Both the position numbers and the translations under genes were made by a program. Shown piece after piece: positions 52,190 through 63,864 of a stretch of DNA of 64,000 bases (positions are counted from its first letter, which is position 1; every line of letters starts with the position of its first letter). The stretch comes from Prorocentrum cordatum (taxonomy: Eukaryota > Sar > Dinophyceae > Prorocentrales > Prorocentraceae): the NCBI GenBank assembly GCA_963575745.1, contig CAUYUJ010018571.1:136475-200474 (forward strand). The letters run 5' to 3'. The notes below the pieces were generated by a model. That model had not been told where the DNA came from. It did not search any database and saw only the letters and a program-made list of their open reading frames with translations.

Positions 52190-53165
52190 ATCGCTTTGCG
52201 TATCTCCACCATCCCATCCAGACATGACTGCCAGGCGAGTTTTCTTGACCAGGAAAGTGCAGGCGTACCCAGTAGAAAAGAAAACTGGGTCTGGCGTCAA
52301 GCCTCAGCTCGAAACCAGTTTGGGCATATCCGGGAGTGGAATTGTTGAGCCAGCCGCCGAAAGAGGAGGTGGAGGACAAAGCCGGGCAGGAGGAGGGGGA
52401 GCAGGACGGAGGATCAGAGGGAGGTGGGATGAGGAGGAGCAGGCGGAGAAGAACGGTGAAGGCATGGGAGCAACGACGACAATGACGAGGAAGAGGAGGA
52501 CGAGGAGGAGGCGGAGGTATATAGACGACAGGTGTCGATAACCATGAGCCTCTTGGATGCCTATTGCATCCAAGTTGTGTCCTCTGGGCCGCTTTCGCAG
52601 CGCTCGTCGCCTCCTGCGGCTTGGGTCATCTTGGGGGGTATCGATCAACGATGTTGGGGTGGCTGATTTAGCAGCCCCGTCAGAGCCCGAAACAGATCAC
52701 CTCTTGGGGCGCTTTTGGGGCCACCTTTGACCTCCTCGGGGCCTATCTTGGGGCCCTCTTGGGCGAAAAAGGAGCCACCTTGAGGCATCAGAACCCCACT
52801 AACAGCGAAGTGGCGAAACAGCAACATGTGTTTTAGCACGATGTTATCTCCCCAGGGTCTGTCTCTTGGGGAGGCTGCATGTTTTTTTGGAGCCTCCGTC
52901 GGATAGTGGGGCCTGTTAGAGGCATGCTGGATAATACCTTGAGCCACTGTTGGCCATTTGGGCCATCTTGGAGGCCATCTTGGGCTATTTGGGCATCTCG
53001 GAGCCATCTTGGGCCACAACGGACCCTCTGAACTCTCGCGGCTTTCCCGTCCAGATCCATGGGAAGGGGGGGGGGTGTAAACCCTTTCCCAATGGAGTAC
53101 AAGGAGGTCGGAAGCATGAGCTCTTCAAGTCATCTATGACCCATGCCCAAGCAGCTCGTGTGATT
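52190..53165. mobile_element. Composite dispersed element, copy 1
   Basis: Three parts in the same order as at 59870-60720. First, a conserved block at 52196-52255 (GCGTATC, CCCATCCAGA, AGGCGAGTT, CTTGA.CAG). Then a variable GGAGGTGGAGGA piece and a CTTGGGG array (about 52680-53030). Last, a tail at 53050-53165 (CCAGATCCATGGGAAGG, GTAAACCCTTTCCC, AAGCATGAGCTCTT). On the minus strand the first block reads LVKKTRLAVMSGWDGGDTQS. No transposase seen, so if mobile it is non-autonomous. Confidence 0.5.
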
Positions 53166-53469
53166 TGATTTAGATATGCTGTCATTGACGTCATCATTTG
53201 AGCCCATCCTCTAGCGAGCTGGATCGAACCCTTCCCGCCCCCCCGTCTCCCGTCGGATTCGTTCTCCAGGCTCAGGCTGGTGACCCCATGGACAAGTGGA
53301 TGAACAAGATCCTCTCCGAGCGGGCCTCCTCTCTGGACCGACCCGCCTCTGTGGAGGATTAGGAGGACGATGATCAGGAGGCCGCCGTTGAACGTGAGGC
53401 AGCGTGACTTACCGCTCAGTCTCGTGGAAGTCGATTAATGGAGAGGAAGCGTGCTGCCAAATAATTTCC

Positions 53470-53560
53470 AGATGTTTAGAGATGTTTCAAACATGTTTTA
53501 AACATGTAAAGCAACATGTGTTAAACATGTTTAGAACATGTTTTACACATTTTAAACACA
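53470..53560. repeat. AAACATGTTT palindrome cluster
   Basis: ATGTTTCAAACATGTTTTAA, AACATGTAAAGCAACATGTG, TTAAACATGTTTAGAACATG and TTTTACACATTTTAAA. At least five overlapping ACATGT-centred words in 90 bp, unlike the GC-rich surroundings. Confidence 0.8.
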
Positions 53561-54024
53561 CCTTTAGTTCAATGATAGAATTGTTCACTTCAACACACAT
53601 GGCATCCGCAAGCTTAGTCGCCGCGCGAGTGTCGGAGCCCCTTGTGCGATCCAGGCGAGCTCCTGAGGGCAGCACGGTGCCCCTCGGCACCGACGCTTCT
53701 CAGTTAGAATCAGGGCTTGATCAAGACGTTGACTGTGGGTCGCTCAGAACTGGAGGCAGACTCGGGGAGACACTCCTTCGAAGACTCAGGATGGGCGCTC
53801 CCTCCGTCGTATGTCCCAGGAGAACGGGGTTGAAACCCCACGAAGTCGGGGATCGGTGTCGCCATGCCCACCATAATGACGACATCGCGGAGGCAGCAGA
53901 GAGAGAGAGAGAGAGAGATAGCGCAGTGGTCGAGTCCCGCGGCGCCGCGCTGGGGTGAAGGCATACGCCGCACTGGTGCTGCAGGCACTCCTTCGGTGCA
54001 TCGGTATATCCTGGCCTGCCGGAT

Positions 54025-54165
54025 GGGGTCGGAGGACCGCGCCGCATCGCCGATGCACCGGCCTTGCGGCTTCGTGCGGGGCCAGATTCTCCCCACGCCG
54101 ACGCCGCAGGAGCACCGCCGACGTCGCTGCTGCATCGCCAACGTATCGGCGATGCATCGGCGATC
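54025..54165. repeat. CGCCGATGCATCGG palindrome cluster, copy 2
   Basis: GCCGCATCGCCGATGCACCGG near 54038 and ATCGGCGATGCATCGGCGAT near 54143, with GCCGACGCCGCAGG and CACCGCCGACGTCG between. It matches the 42795-42945 cluster in vocabulary and in its first 30 bases. Confidence 0.7.
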
Positions 54166-54609
54166 CTTCGACCCCATCTTCTCCAACCCGATGTGGGACT
54201 TGGCATCGCTCGGACGTGTGCATGTTTCCTTCGGCGAGGACCATCGAGGAGCATCCTTGATCACTTGGCGAAACAGTATCCACGCACGAAACCGAAAAGC
54301 ACAGGGCATGGACGAAACCGAGCGATGGCCGGTGGGAGGCCTCCGCCGAGGACGTCGACCGTCCGCCCTGCCCGTCCCGGCCAGCCGCCAGCCTGGGCCC
54401 GGGAGCACCCCGTGGCCCGGGCTCGGGTTGGCTCACGGAGGGCGCGGGGCCCGCCGCGCTCGAGACGGGGCGGCCCCGCGGGAGACGCCCCGGCCTCCCT
54501 CCCGGGCCCCCGCTCCCTCCCGCGCCGCAGCGGGGGGGCGGGAGGGTCCCCCCTCTCTCCCAGCCCCTTTTTGTCCGTTCCCTTCCTGACGTTGGTCAGA
54601 CATTAAGGC

Positions 54610-54860
54610 CCGGCTTGTTGCGTTCCTGGAGGGGGGGGTCTGAAGCGCGGAAATAGGCGAATTGAGCAAACAAAGTATGCCGCGGACTCCTCCTCCTCCC
54701 TCTCCTCCTCCGCCTGATCCTTCCCCTCCTCCCCTCCCCCTCCTCCTCCTCCTCTCCTCCTCCTCCTCCTCCTTTATGACCATGCTTGTTGCGATCCTCA
54801 AGATCAAACGGCAGTGAAGCGTCGACTTCAGCGAAGTGCGCAAACAAAATGTGCCGCAGG
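54610..54860 (+). repeat. Direct repeat pair flanking a CT-rich tract
   Basis: GGCTTGTTGCGTTCCT … GAAGCG … GCAAACAAAGTATGCCGC (54610-54685) and TGCTTGTTGCGATCCT … GAAGCG … GCAAACAAAATGTGCCGC (54782-54857), with TCCTCCTCCTCC DNA between. Confidence 0.75.
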
Positions 54861-55084
54861 CAGGTGCAGTTACAGTATGACAACTAGAACATAAGATAAT
54901 TGTGGCCCGACGGGGCAGGACTCATTTGTATCCCCTTCCCCTTTTCCTCCTCCTGCTCCTTCCCCCCTCCCTGCCTCGCTTTTCGCGCCTCCCTCCTCTC
55001 CTCCTTTCGGCGACGCTCCCGGGGGGGCAGTGGGGGGGAGGAGGCCTTCTCGGAAGGCGGTCACCCGGCCGTTGAGAAGTTTCT

Positions 55085-55260
55085 CTGTCTCCGCGGGAGG
55101 TTTAGAAGGCCAGATGCCTTCGGAGCCTCCTGAGAAGCCTTCTGGGACCCAGCCTTCGGGGAAGCTTATTTTCCGAGTCTTCTGAGAAGCCTTGGCATTT
55201 GGCTTGCGGGGAAGGCCCGATGCCTTCCGAGCCTTCCGAGAAGGCCCGCCCCTTCTGATT
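55085..55260. repeat. GCCTTC / GAAGGC inverted-word repeat
   Basis: AGAAGGCCAGATGCCTTCGGAGCC, TCCTGAGAAGCCTTCTGGG and GCCTTCCGAGAAGGCCCG-type words. GAAGGC and GCCTTC alternate, giving many small hairpins. Confidence 0.6.
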
Positions 55261-55793
55261 CCCCCCCTGGGCTCGCCGCCGCCTCGTGCCCCTCTCCACC
55301 TCGGGATTCCCGCGGCCCCCGCAGACGCCGGTCTTTCCCTTCTCTGCAGGCGGACAGCTCCGGAGGTGAGCGCGATGGGCCCGAACGTGCGCTCGTCGGA
55401 AGCCCATTTCGGACCCAGGGCCCTGTGGCCACACAGAACAGCCCACGATCGGCGTCACTCAAACATACAAACATATTATTACCATTACTAGATCTTCTGT
55501 TAATATTACTGGTGCGACTAACTGGAAAGGGCTTTCGTTTTGCTCCTCCACCCCCAATTTCTCTCGGCGAAGTTTACAACTCGTCGCTTCTCTTCCTTCT
55601 CCTCATCATCCTCCTGCTCCTCCTCCTCCTCCTGGTCCTCCTTGTCCTCCAGCTCCTCCAGTTACTACTGCTTCTACGACGACTACGATTACTACGACTA
55701 CTTCTACTACGAGTACTACTACGACTACTACTAGTACTACTGTTATTATGCGTACTATCATTATTATTACTACTACTGCTACTACTACTGCAG

Positions 55794-55832
<39 letters not shown>

Positions 55833-55973
55833 CTACTACTACAACTAGTACTACGACTACTACTACTACTATTACTACTACTACTACTACTGCTACTACT
55901 ACCGTTACTAGCACAACCACTACTAGTACCACCACAGCTACTACCACTACCACGATTTCTACTACTACTACTA

Positions 55974-56014
<41 letters not shown>

Positions 56015-56152
56015 GCTACCACTATTACTTATCATTAATGCTACTGCTACTACTATGACTACTCGTGCTACTACTACCACTACCACTACCTCCTCCTAGT
56101 ACTACCGTTACTACTATTTCTACTACTATTGCTACTACTAGCATTACTACCT

Positions 56153-56189
<37 letters not shown>

Positions 56190-56252
56190 GACTACTACTA
56201 CTACTACTACTACGGCGACTCCTACTACGACTACTACTACTGCTACTACTAA

Positions 56253-56294
<42 letters not shown>

Positions 56295-56452
56295 GACTAC
56301 TACTACGACCCATGCCACCCTTGCCACTACTACCACTAGGACGACTATTGCTATGATTGCTTCTACTACTGTGACAACGACGATTATTCTTACTACCACT
56401 ATAACGGGTACGACCACTACTACTACTATTACCACTACTACTACTACTACTG

Positions 56453-56483
<31 letters not shown>

Positions 56484-56785
56484 GCCTACGTCTCCTACTA
56501 CTACTACTACAGACTCTTACTTCCAGCAATACGACCTCCTATCATTATTTCTACTACTACGACTACTATTATGACTCCTATCAGTACGACCACTCCTACT
56601 TCTACTCCTACTACGGCGACTACTCGCACCACTACTGCGACTGTGGGGGTGACATTATCATTTGAATTGTTACTGATGATACTACTACGACTACTACGAC
56701 TCCTCCTCCTCCTCCTCCTCCTCCTACTACTACTACTACTACTACTACTACTAGTAGTAGTACTATTAGTACTTCTACTACTACG

Positions 56786-56816
<31 letters not shown>

Positions 56817-56863
56817 ATAATACTACGACTACTTCTACTACTACTAGTACTACGACTACAACA

Positions 56864-56895
<32 letters not shown>

Positions 56896-56896
56896 G

Positions 56897-56935
<39 letters not shown>

Positions 56936-57204
56936 GCTGCTACTACTACTACTAGCTACTACGACTAATACCAGTGCTAATACCAGTACTCCTTCGATGG
57001 TTACGATTACTACTACTGCGGCTACTTTTTTACTACCTCTACCATGTTTTTTATCTTATTACTTCTACTACTGCTGCTGGTGCTACTACGACTGCTTCTG
57101 CTACTACCACCACCACTACCGCCAACACTTCCACTACCACTACTGCCACTACTGCTACTGCTACTCGTGGGCGACGTCGTCGCGATGGGGAACCTTTCCT
57201 TTCT

Positions 57205-57262
57205 ATTTTTGGGCGTGCTGGGTACTGAGCGGGGGCTCTTCCCCCCAGGGAATAAAACATGA
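57205..57262 (+). repeat. Insert repeat C, copy 1, within the TAC region
   Basis: CTATTTTTGGGCGTGCTGGG, TACTGAGCGGGGGC, TCTTCCCCCCAGGGAA. It resembles 57475-57540 (CAATTGCTGGGCGGACTGGG, TAATGTCTGGGGC, ACTTCCTCTCAGGGAA). Confidence 0.6.
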
Positions 57263-57474
57263 TTGGCTAGGCGCAATATAATTTGTCTGCCTCTTCTCAT
57301 GAGGGTCGCAGTAGGAATCAGGTGTTGTGGTTGTAGTCGCTACCGTAGTCGTTGTTGCAATCGCGAGTGCAAGTGCGATTGTAATGTTAATCGTAGTTGT
57401 GGTTGTAGTCGTAGTCGTAGGCGTCGTCGTTGTCGTAGTTGTAATCGTCGTCGCCGGGGCGGGTATCATTACCT

Positions 57475-57540
57475 TCAATTGCTGGGCGGACTGGGTAATG
57501 TCTGGGGCGACTTCCTCTCAGGGAACTTCTCCTTGGGCGA
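57475..57540 (+). repeat. Insert repeat C, copy 2
   Basis: Partner of 57205-57262. Each copy is preceded by triplet-repeat DNA, of opposite triplet orientation (ACT before copy 1, GTC/GTA before copy 2). Confidence 0.6.
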
Positions 57541-58455
57541 CCCTGTGCGGCAGAGGAAGGATGTGCACGCTTGTAATATGATTCCACTGTACATTGTTAC
57601 AGCGTTCACCGACGGCGTTGCTCACACTCACAATATTCTCCATTATCTCGTCGTCGTCGTCGTCGTTTCTTGTGCGGCGTGTGCCGCGGGTAAACAGCTT
57701 TCCCATTATTGGTGGAAAGCCAATCCGTCAATGAGGTGGCCGAACACATTGTAGTTCTCACTATTGCTGAAGATTTGTCGAGGTTGCGACTACTACCATT
57801 GTTACTACTACTACTACTACTACTATCGCTGCTACTACTACTATTACTACTACTACTACTACTACTACTACTACCACTACCACTACTACTACTACTACTA
57901 CCACTACTACTACTATTACTACTACTACTACTACTGCGACTACCTCTATTACTGCTTCTGCTACCACTACTGCTACTACTTCTACTTCTACTACTGCTGC
58001 TACTGTTTCAACGATTATTACGACTACCATTACGACACGATTATTATTGCGACTACCGGCTCGATTACACTTGCTTCTATCCGAGTACTCGTAGCACTAT
58101 TGGTGCTACGTCTACCTTTCGGTAGCAGTAGTAATAGTACTCCTAGTACTACCACTACTGCTACCACCACTGCTACTAGTACTACCACTTCTACTGTTAC
58201 GACGACGGCTGTAATTACTGCTCGTATGACTAATTTGCTACTACCTTTGCTTCTACTTCTGCCACTACTAATACTTCTACACCTACTTCTACTACCACTA
58301 TCACTAGTACTACTTCTACTACGACTACTACTACCACAACGTTTTCTAGTGCTACTGCTACAACATCTAACATTACGATTGTTATCATTTCGATGGCTGC
58401 TACGACACCCACTGCTATTACTACCACCTCCACTACTATTACACCGACCTGCTCT

Positions 58456-58497
<42 letters not shown>

Positions 58498-59131
58498 GAC
58501 TACTACTACTACGGCTTTACTGCTACTACTACTGCTACTACGACCACTGTTACCGCTATTACTTCTCTTGCTACTACCACGACGACGAATACGACTGCGA
58601 CTACGACTATTACGACGACGACTACCAGTCATACAGCGATTCTACGACTACTATAGTACCACTATTACTCTTTACCACTAGTATCACTACGACGCTTTCT
58701 ACGACTACCACTTCTGCTGCTATTCATACTACTACTACTACTACTACTTCTCCTACTTCTTACGACTACTACTACTACTAGTACTACTCCTACGACTACG
58801 ACAACTACTACTATTACTACTACTACTACTACTACTACTACTAATATGACTACCTCTTCTTCTTATTACTACTACTAGTACCACTACTACTACGACTACC
58901 GCTGACACTGTTATTTCGAGTGCCACAGCGACAACACTGACTACGGCTACAACGACGACGATAACTTCTACGACTACTACTACCATTACTACCATGACGA
59001 CCGTTACTGCGACCACCACTACTACTACGACCTACTACTACTATTACTACTACTACTACTACTACTACTGCTGCTGCTACTACTACTACTACGACTACTA
59101 CTACGACTACTTCCACCACGATTACTACTAG

Positions 59132-59174
<43 letters not shown>

Positions 59175-59310
59175 GCTACTACTGCTACTACTGCTACTAC
59201 TACTACTACTACTATTACTACTAGTTGTACTAGTACTACTAGTACTACTATTACTTCAACTACTGCAACAACAACTACTACTACTACTACGACTACTACG
59301 ATTACATGTT

Positions 59311-59869
59311 TTACTTTACGAGGGGCAACGCGCGCGTTAAGAAATCTTGCAGTCTGTGCCTGATGGCGCGCGCTTGCTGGTCACTCTGCAGATGTATTTA
59401 TAACACAAGGTGGTGATGCCATATGATCTGGTCGGACGCATGCCGCCAAGGAGGACACATCGTACCGAAAGGCTTTCTGCGTCCCACACGGTGCAGATCC
59501 CACGCAAGAGATTTGGTTTTGAGAGGAGTTCCTCGAAGGGTTCGCGCGGTGCCAGGGGCCAAACACCGTGTCGTCACGGCAGGCATCAATGCTGCGAAGA
59601 GTGGGAGGGCATTCTGGTTGGTGTCGGCAGAGCGTACAACGTTGGCAGTATCGGCATGCACGCGAATGCTGGGGGAATTTGGTTTCTTGGGCTTCCGGCG
59701 GGTGCCACGGGGTCCAGCCAGGAGCCCACAGGATTTCAGCCCCTGTGGGGTCTTACAGCACAGGTCCCAGTCTAAGGGTGCACTCTCACGTAGGGCGCCG
59801 CGTTTGACAACGTCAGCTGCGAACGGATGGTACCCCAGTCGTTGAATTTGCTTCTTGGTTGCATGAATT
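59311..59869. other. No gene recognised
   Basis: Ordinary-complexity DNA with frames on both strands (59423-59845 plus: VPKGFLRPTRCRSHARDLVL) and no motif. Confidence 0.35.
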
Positions 59870-60720
59870 CTTGACGCGTCGCGTATCCCTACCAGCCCAT
59901 CCAGAAACGATGCAAAGGCGAGTTGCCTTGATCAGAGAAGCGGGGGAGCACACAGGGACAGAGAGCTGGAGAACCCGTCGTACACCAACAGGGGGTGGAG
60001 GATTCGGAGGAGGATAGGAAGTCGAGGACGCCTGGGGACTCTGGGAGCGTCGTGGGTGCCTCGGCAAGGCTCTTTGGACCTCTTGTGGGTCTCTGGGGAT
60101 CCTCTTGGGCGCCTCTTGGGGCCTCCTGGGCGCCTCTTGGGGCCCTTCTTGAGGCGCTCTTGGGAGCCTTTGGAGCGCTCTTGGGGCCATCTTACAGGAG
60201 ATCGATCAAAAAAGATGGGAGATCTAATTGCGCCCCCCCCTCAGAAGCCCAACACATCGCCTCTTGGGCCCCTCTTGGGGCGCTCTTGGGACCGTCTTGG
60301 GGTTCTCTTGGGTCTCTTGTGGGGCCCTCATTGGCCCTCTTGGAGCTGCCTGGAGGCCTCGGAAGGCCATCGGAAGCGTAAAGGCGAGAAGGCACAATTA
60401 GTTGATGTCCCCTGGGTTTTTGAAGGAATGGCCTCTGGGCGGCCCCCAGGGGAGGCTTCATGGCCACTCGGAGCCGTCTTGGAGCGGTCCTGGGGCCTCT
60501 TGGAGCATCCTTGGGCCATCATCTTGGGCTCTCCGAGCCCCTCGTAGAGTCATCTTGGGCCATCTTGGACGCTCCAACGACCCGCGACCACACCCCATCC
60601 AGGTCCAGGGGAGGTGGTGAGGGTGACGGGTAAACCCTTCCCAGAAGGGGCAAAAGAGGTTTCGAAGAGAAAGCTCTTTAGACTACCTACGCCAAGAGGG
60701 CTGGTGGGATTACCTACATG
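59870..60720. mobile_element. Composite dispersed element, copy 2
   Basis: First block at 59880-59940 (GCGTATC, CCCATCCAGA, AGGCGAGTT, CTTGATCAG), then GGTGGAGGATTCGGAGG, a CTTGGGG array (about 60040-60570), and a tail at 60598-60715 (CCAGGTCCAGGGGAGG, GGTAAACCCTTCCC, AGAAAGCTCTTTAGAC). On the minus strand the first block reads LIKATRLCIVSGWAGRDTRR, like copy 1. A 45-bp non-array piece with ATCGATCAAAAAAGATGG interrupts the array near 60200. Confidence 0.5.
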
Positions 60721-61517
60721 GTGCATCGCCAGTGGAAGCCTACAGAAGTTGTAGTACCAGGCACTGGACACGGATTCTGACACGCCCCAGCGTACCAGAG
60801 TCGCAGTGGTGAGGTCGAAATGGTTGAGCATCGATTCAACCAGCACCTCTGTCTCCGACCTCCTTATGCGGCACGTCTGAAGACGCATGCTTGTTGGTTT
60901 CACGCTTGCCTCACTGCGTTGCGTTGTCGTTGCTGGGGGAACTTAGCTCTGCGTTGGTGGTGTGCCAGGTGCCTAGGCCGAGGAATTTCCTTATCCACTG
61001 ATGTGGCGACTTGCCTCCCCCCGGGGCCCTCATGCTCCCCTGAGGACGGAAGATCTCTTCATCCAACGCTCCGCAAGATCCTCGGGGTGGCGACGCTCGA
61101 TGAAGCGGAGCGCGAGTTGCCGTAGCCGTGGAAGCTCGCCTGCCCAAGGGCTCCTTTCTGAGGCCCCCTCGGCGTCTGAGCCCATGCGGCTGCCACCGGC
61201 TGCTGACTGGTCACCCGCGTGCCCAACTCCAAAGGGGTACGCACTGACCGCCGAGCCCGTCCTGCCGCCGACTGGGCTCGGTCCTGGGTCTGTGCGGCGG
61301 TCGAACCTGGCTGTCGAGCCCGCTCGCCTGCCGAGTGGGTCCATGTCGTAGTAGACGGAAGCAGCACCAGAGCCTGCGCGTCCTGAGCAGGAATTCCATG
61401 GCAATTCTGTCAGCGTGGTCAAGGATGCCATTGTCGGTGGTCTTGTTAGAGGGGGCCCTGGGGTCCTGGGAGGCGCTCTTGGGGCTGACTTGGGACGTCT
61501 AGGGCCGAACATGGCCG
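60721..61517. other. No gene recognised
   Basis: A minus frame of 219 codons (61030-61689) is Arg/Ala/Ser-rich with no motif. A short CTTGGGG-like patch occurs near 61450-61500 (GGGGCCCTGGGGTCCTGG). Confidence 0.35.
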
Positions 61518-61851
61518 GTGAACATGGCCGGGCAATCAGAACTGGTTGGCACAGGGACGGAAAGCGTTCGTGCTCTGCGAGGGCGCGATATCGACATCGC
61601 TTGCTCAGTGTCTTTGGCGCGGCTGCGCGGCGACGTTCAGATCCTCCTGCAGACTGACGTCCCTCGCCTGCACGAACATCCCCCCCCACCCCAGCCTGGA
61701 TGTTGCTCGGGCTCCGGCGCCGGGGGCTCCAGCGACCCCGCCCCCCGCGCGCCCCGAGGACGCCTCGTCGCAGCTCGACAGGAGCAGCAGGGAGGTGGAG
61801 CGCATCTCGCCCGGCGTCGGCCTCGAGGCCCCCCCCTCAGCTTTCTCTTGA
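61518..61851 (+). CDS. Hypothetical coding-like stretch
   Basis: Two plus frames share the text. One reads ESVRALRGRDIDIACSVSLA, LARLRGDVQILLQTDVPRLH. After a probable shift at the C run near 61680 another reads SLDVARAPAPGAPATPPPAR, PEDASSQLDRSSREVERISP and GVGLEAPPSAFS. The texture is that of a linker in a larger protein. No family assigned. Confidence 0.25.
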
Positions 61852-62063
61852 GGGAGGGAGGAGCTCGTCATCGTCTAACCCACCCCCGTCTCCACCAGCC
61901 CCTCCCCCCGAAGTTGGGCCCAGGTCCGGCGGTCACAGAAGCGGCACAACCACCACCGGCGGGTCACTTCCAGCCGCTGGCTGAAGATGTCGTGATGTCT
62001 CGAGCCGGAGGCTGACGACGTCGGGATGTCTCGAGCGGGATTCTGGCGGGTGGTAGGGGGAGA

Positions 62064-63077
62064 GTGACAGATGGGGGGGGGAAGAGAAGAGCCCCCGAAG
62101 GCCCCTTCTTTTCACCCCCCACTGTAGGTCACCTCCCACTACCAGCCGCCAAGAGGGATGTCAACATCCAGGGGCCGCACCACCAGCATGACCCCGCGCC
62201 CGGCTCCTGCCCCAGGCGGCGGTGGCGCCGTCATCTCTCTGCCCCTGCAGAGCCCGCTCGAGCCCTGGCGGCGAGCAGCAGCGGGAGCCAGGGGGGGACC
62301 CACCCAGACCGCGTGCCTAAGCGTTCCGGGGGGGGTGCGCGGATGGTCGAGGAGGCGCAACCAGCAACACACAGATTGCGGTGCGCGGGTTGGCGACTCC
62401 GTCGCCAAGTGAGGCGGCATTGGCCTCGTGTCTCGGGGGGGGCTCTTCCCGATCCAAGGATGCGTGCGCCGGAGCCACGGATCCGTGGTCTGTGTCAGCG
62501 TGCGCCTGGTCTTGGGTCGGCGTTGGACTCTCCTTCCCACACCCCTTGGCGGAGCCTCCCTCGCTACCCCCAGCGCGGTCCGTGCGCCAGGGAGGGCCCT
62601 TGGAGAGGCGCCGACAGAGAACACATCGCGCGGACCCGAGCAACTTGATCGTATGTTTGTGCTGTCGTTGGGCCTTGCAATGTCGGGAGGGCGACCTTGT
62701 AGCGCCTCTCGGCAGTTGCGGGCTCAAGGATCATGGCCTCTGACAGGACTGCTCCCTGCAGAGGAGCCCCCCTGTTCGGCGACTACAAAGGGGGCGGTTA
62801 CGCCGGGGTGTGGCTTGCGATCGGCTCGGATGGGGCCTGGGGGGGCACGACACTCTGTCCTCGTCGGGCCTCCTCGGCGCGCGCTGGAGAACTCTATCGA
62901 GGCCCCCGCCCGCTCGCCAGGCTGTCCCCAGGCGCCTGCTGCAAACTTCACCCTTTGAGAACCGCTTCCTTCGGAGGAGCCCCCATGTCTTCCTGGAGTG
63001 CCGCTCCAGGCAGTCTTGGCACCTCGTCGCGCGGCGGCGAAAGATGCATCGCAGCGTTGTGCCTCCCACGCTGTTGA
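62064..63077 (+). CDS. Hypothetical Arg/Pro-rich frames
   Basis: Frames 62064-62648, 62428-62958 and 62733-63077 overlap. The last reads APLFGDYKGGGYAGVWLAIG and LYRGPRPLARLSPGACCKLH. Homopolymer G and C runs (for example near 62325 and 62440) could hide sequencing frameshifts. No motif recognised. The region may be debris of a retroelement. Confidence 0.2.
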
Positions 63078-63099
63078 CTCGTCTGCCTTTCTTTATCTT

Positions 63100-63400
63100 C
63101 TCTGCGCGCGACGATGGCGACGTTCGAGGACGACGGCGACGCGTCGTCGTCGTCGTCGTCGTCGTCGTCCTGCGACGTCAGCGTCCGACGACGACCGACG
63201 TCAGCGTGCGACGGCGACCGTGGCCTCCCCCCGCGACGGCGACAGTGACGGCCGACGACGACGGCGTCGACTATCCGACGGCGACGTCGGACGACGACCT
63301 CCGATGACGCCGTCCGCCGCCGCCCTCGTCAGCGACGGCGCCGTGGTCATCCTTCTCGTCGGGCGAGTCGCCGTCCTCCTCGGCGTCGGCGTCGTCGTCC
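63100..63400 (+). repeat. (CGA/GTC)n triplet-rich region
   Basis: GTCGTCGTCGTCGTCGTC near 63140, CGACGACGACC and GACGGCGACG words. It switches between GTC and GAC wording along its length. Confidence 0.85.
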
Positions 63401-63864
63401 AGCGTCGGGAGTCAACGCCTGTGGCTCGGGGGGGCCAAGATGTGCCCCTGGCCGTGGGAGTCCCCAGGATCTCCGAGGAGGCCCCCGCGGCCTCCGAAGT
63501 GCATCCCTCACGAGACCCATGGGGGCCCCGTGGAGCTCCAAGATGGCGCGAAGAGTTGGGGACACTGTGGGCCCGAAGCACGTCCTCGGGCATCCGCCGA
63601 CGTGATTTTTGTCCCTCCGCGGCCCCGTCGGCCCCGCCCCCCTCCCCCGAGGGTACTTCTCAGTCCCGGGTCCCCCTCTCGATGGCCCCGGGGTCCCGCG
63701 ACGGGCCCCCCCGAGGCCGAAAAACCGAGGAAAGCCAGGCTCGCATCGTGAGAGTAGCGCCCGCAGGCATCTCTCCACACTGTTGCGGAGAACACCCGAG
63801 CGGCAGCGTTCGGTGGCGCCAGCGCCCAGACGCCGTCGCGGCGCTCGCACGCCTGTGGTCAGGA
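63401..63864. other. No gene recognised
   Basis: Contains the inverted partner (about 63480-63566) of the block at 33203-33270. The frames on both strands are composition-driven. Confidence 0.35.

Larger units (their letters stand above)
55600..59310 (+). repeat. (TAC)n microsatellite region, 3.7 kb
   Basis: ACTACTACTACT tracts with ACGACTACT and ACCACTACT variants fill most of the region. Unique inserts are at about 57000-57060, 57190-57320, 57460-57780 and 58050-58120. Poly-Thr, poly-Leu and poly-Tyr/Val frames are artefacts. It is the largest single repeat in the window. Confidence 0.95.
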
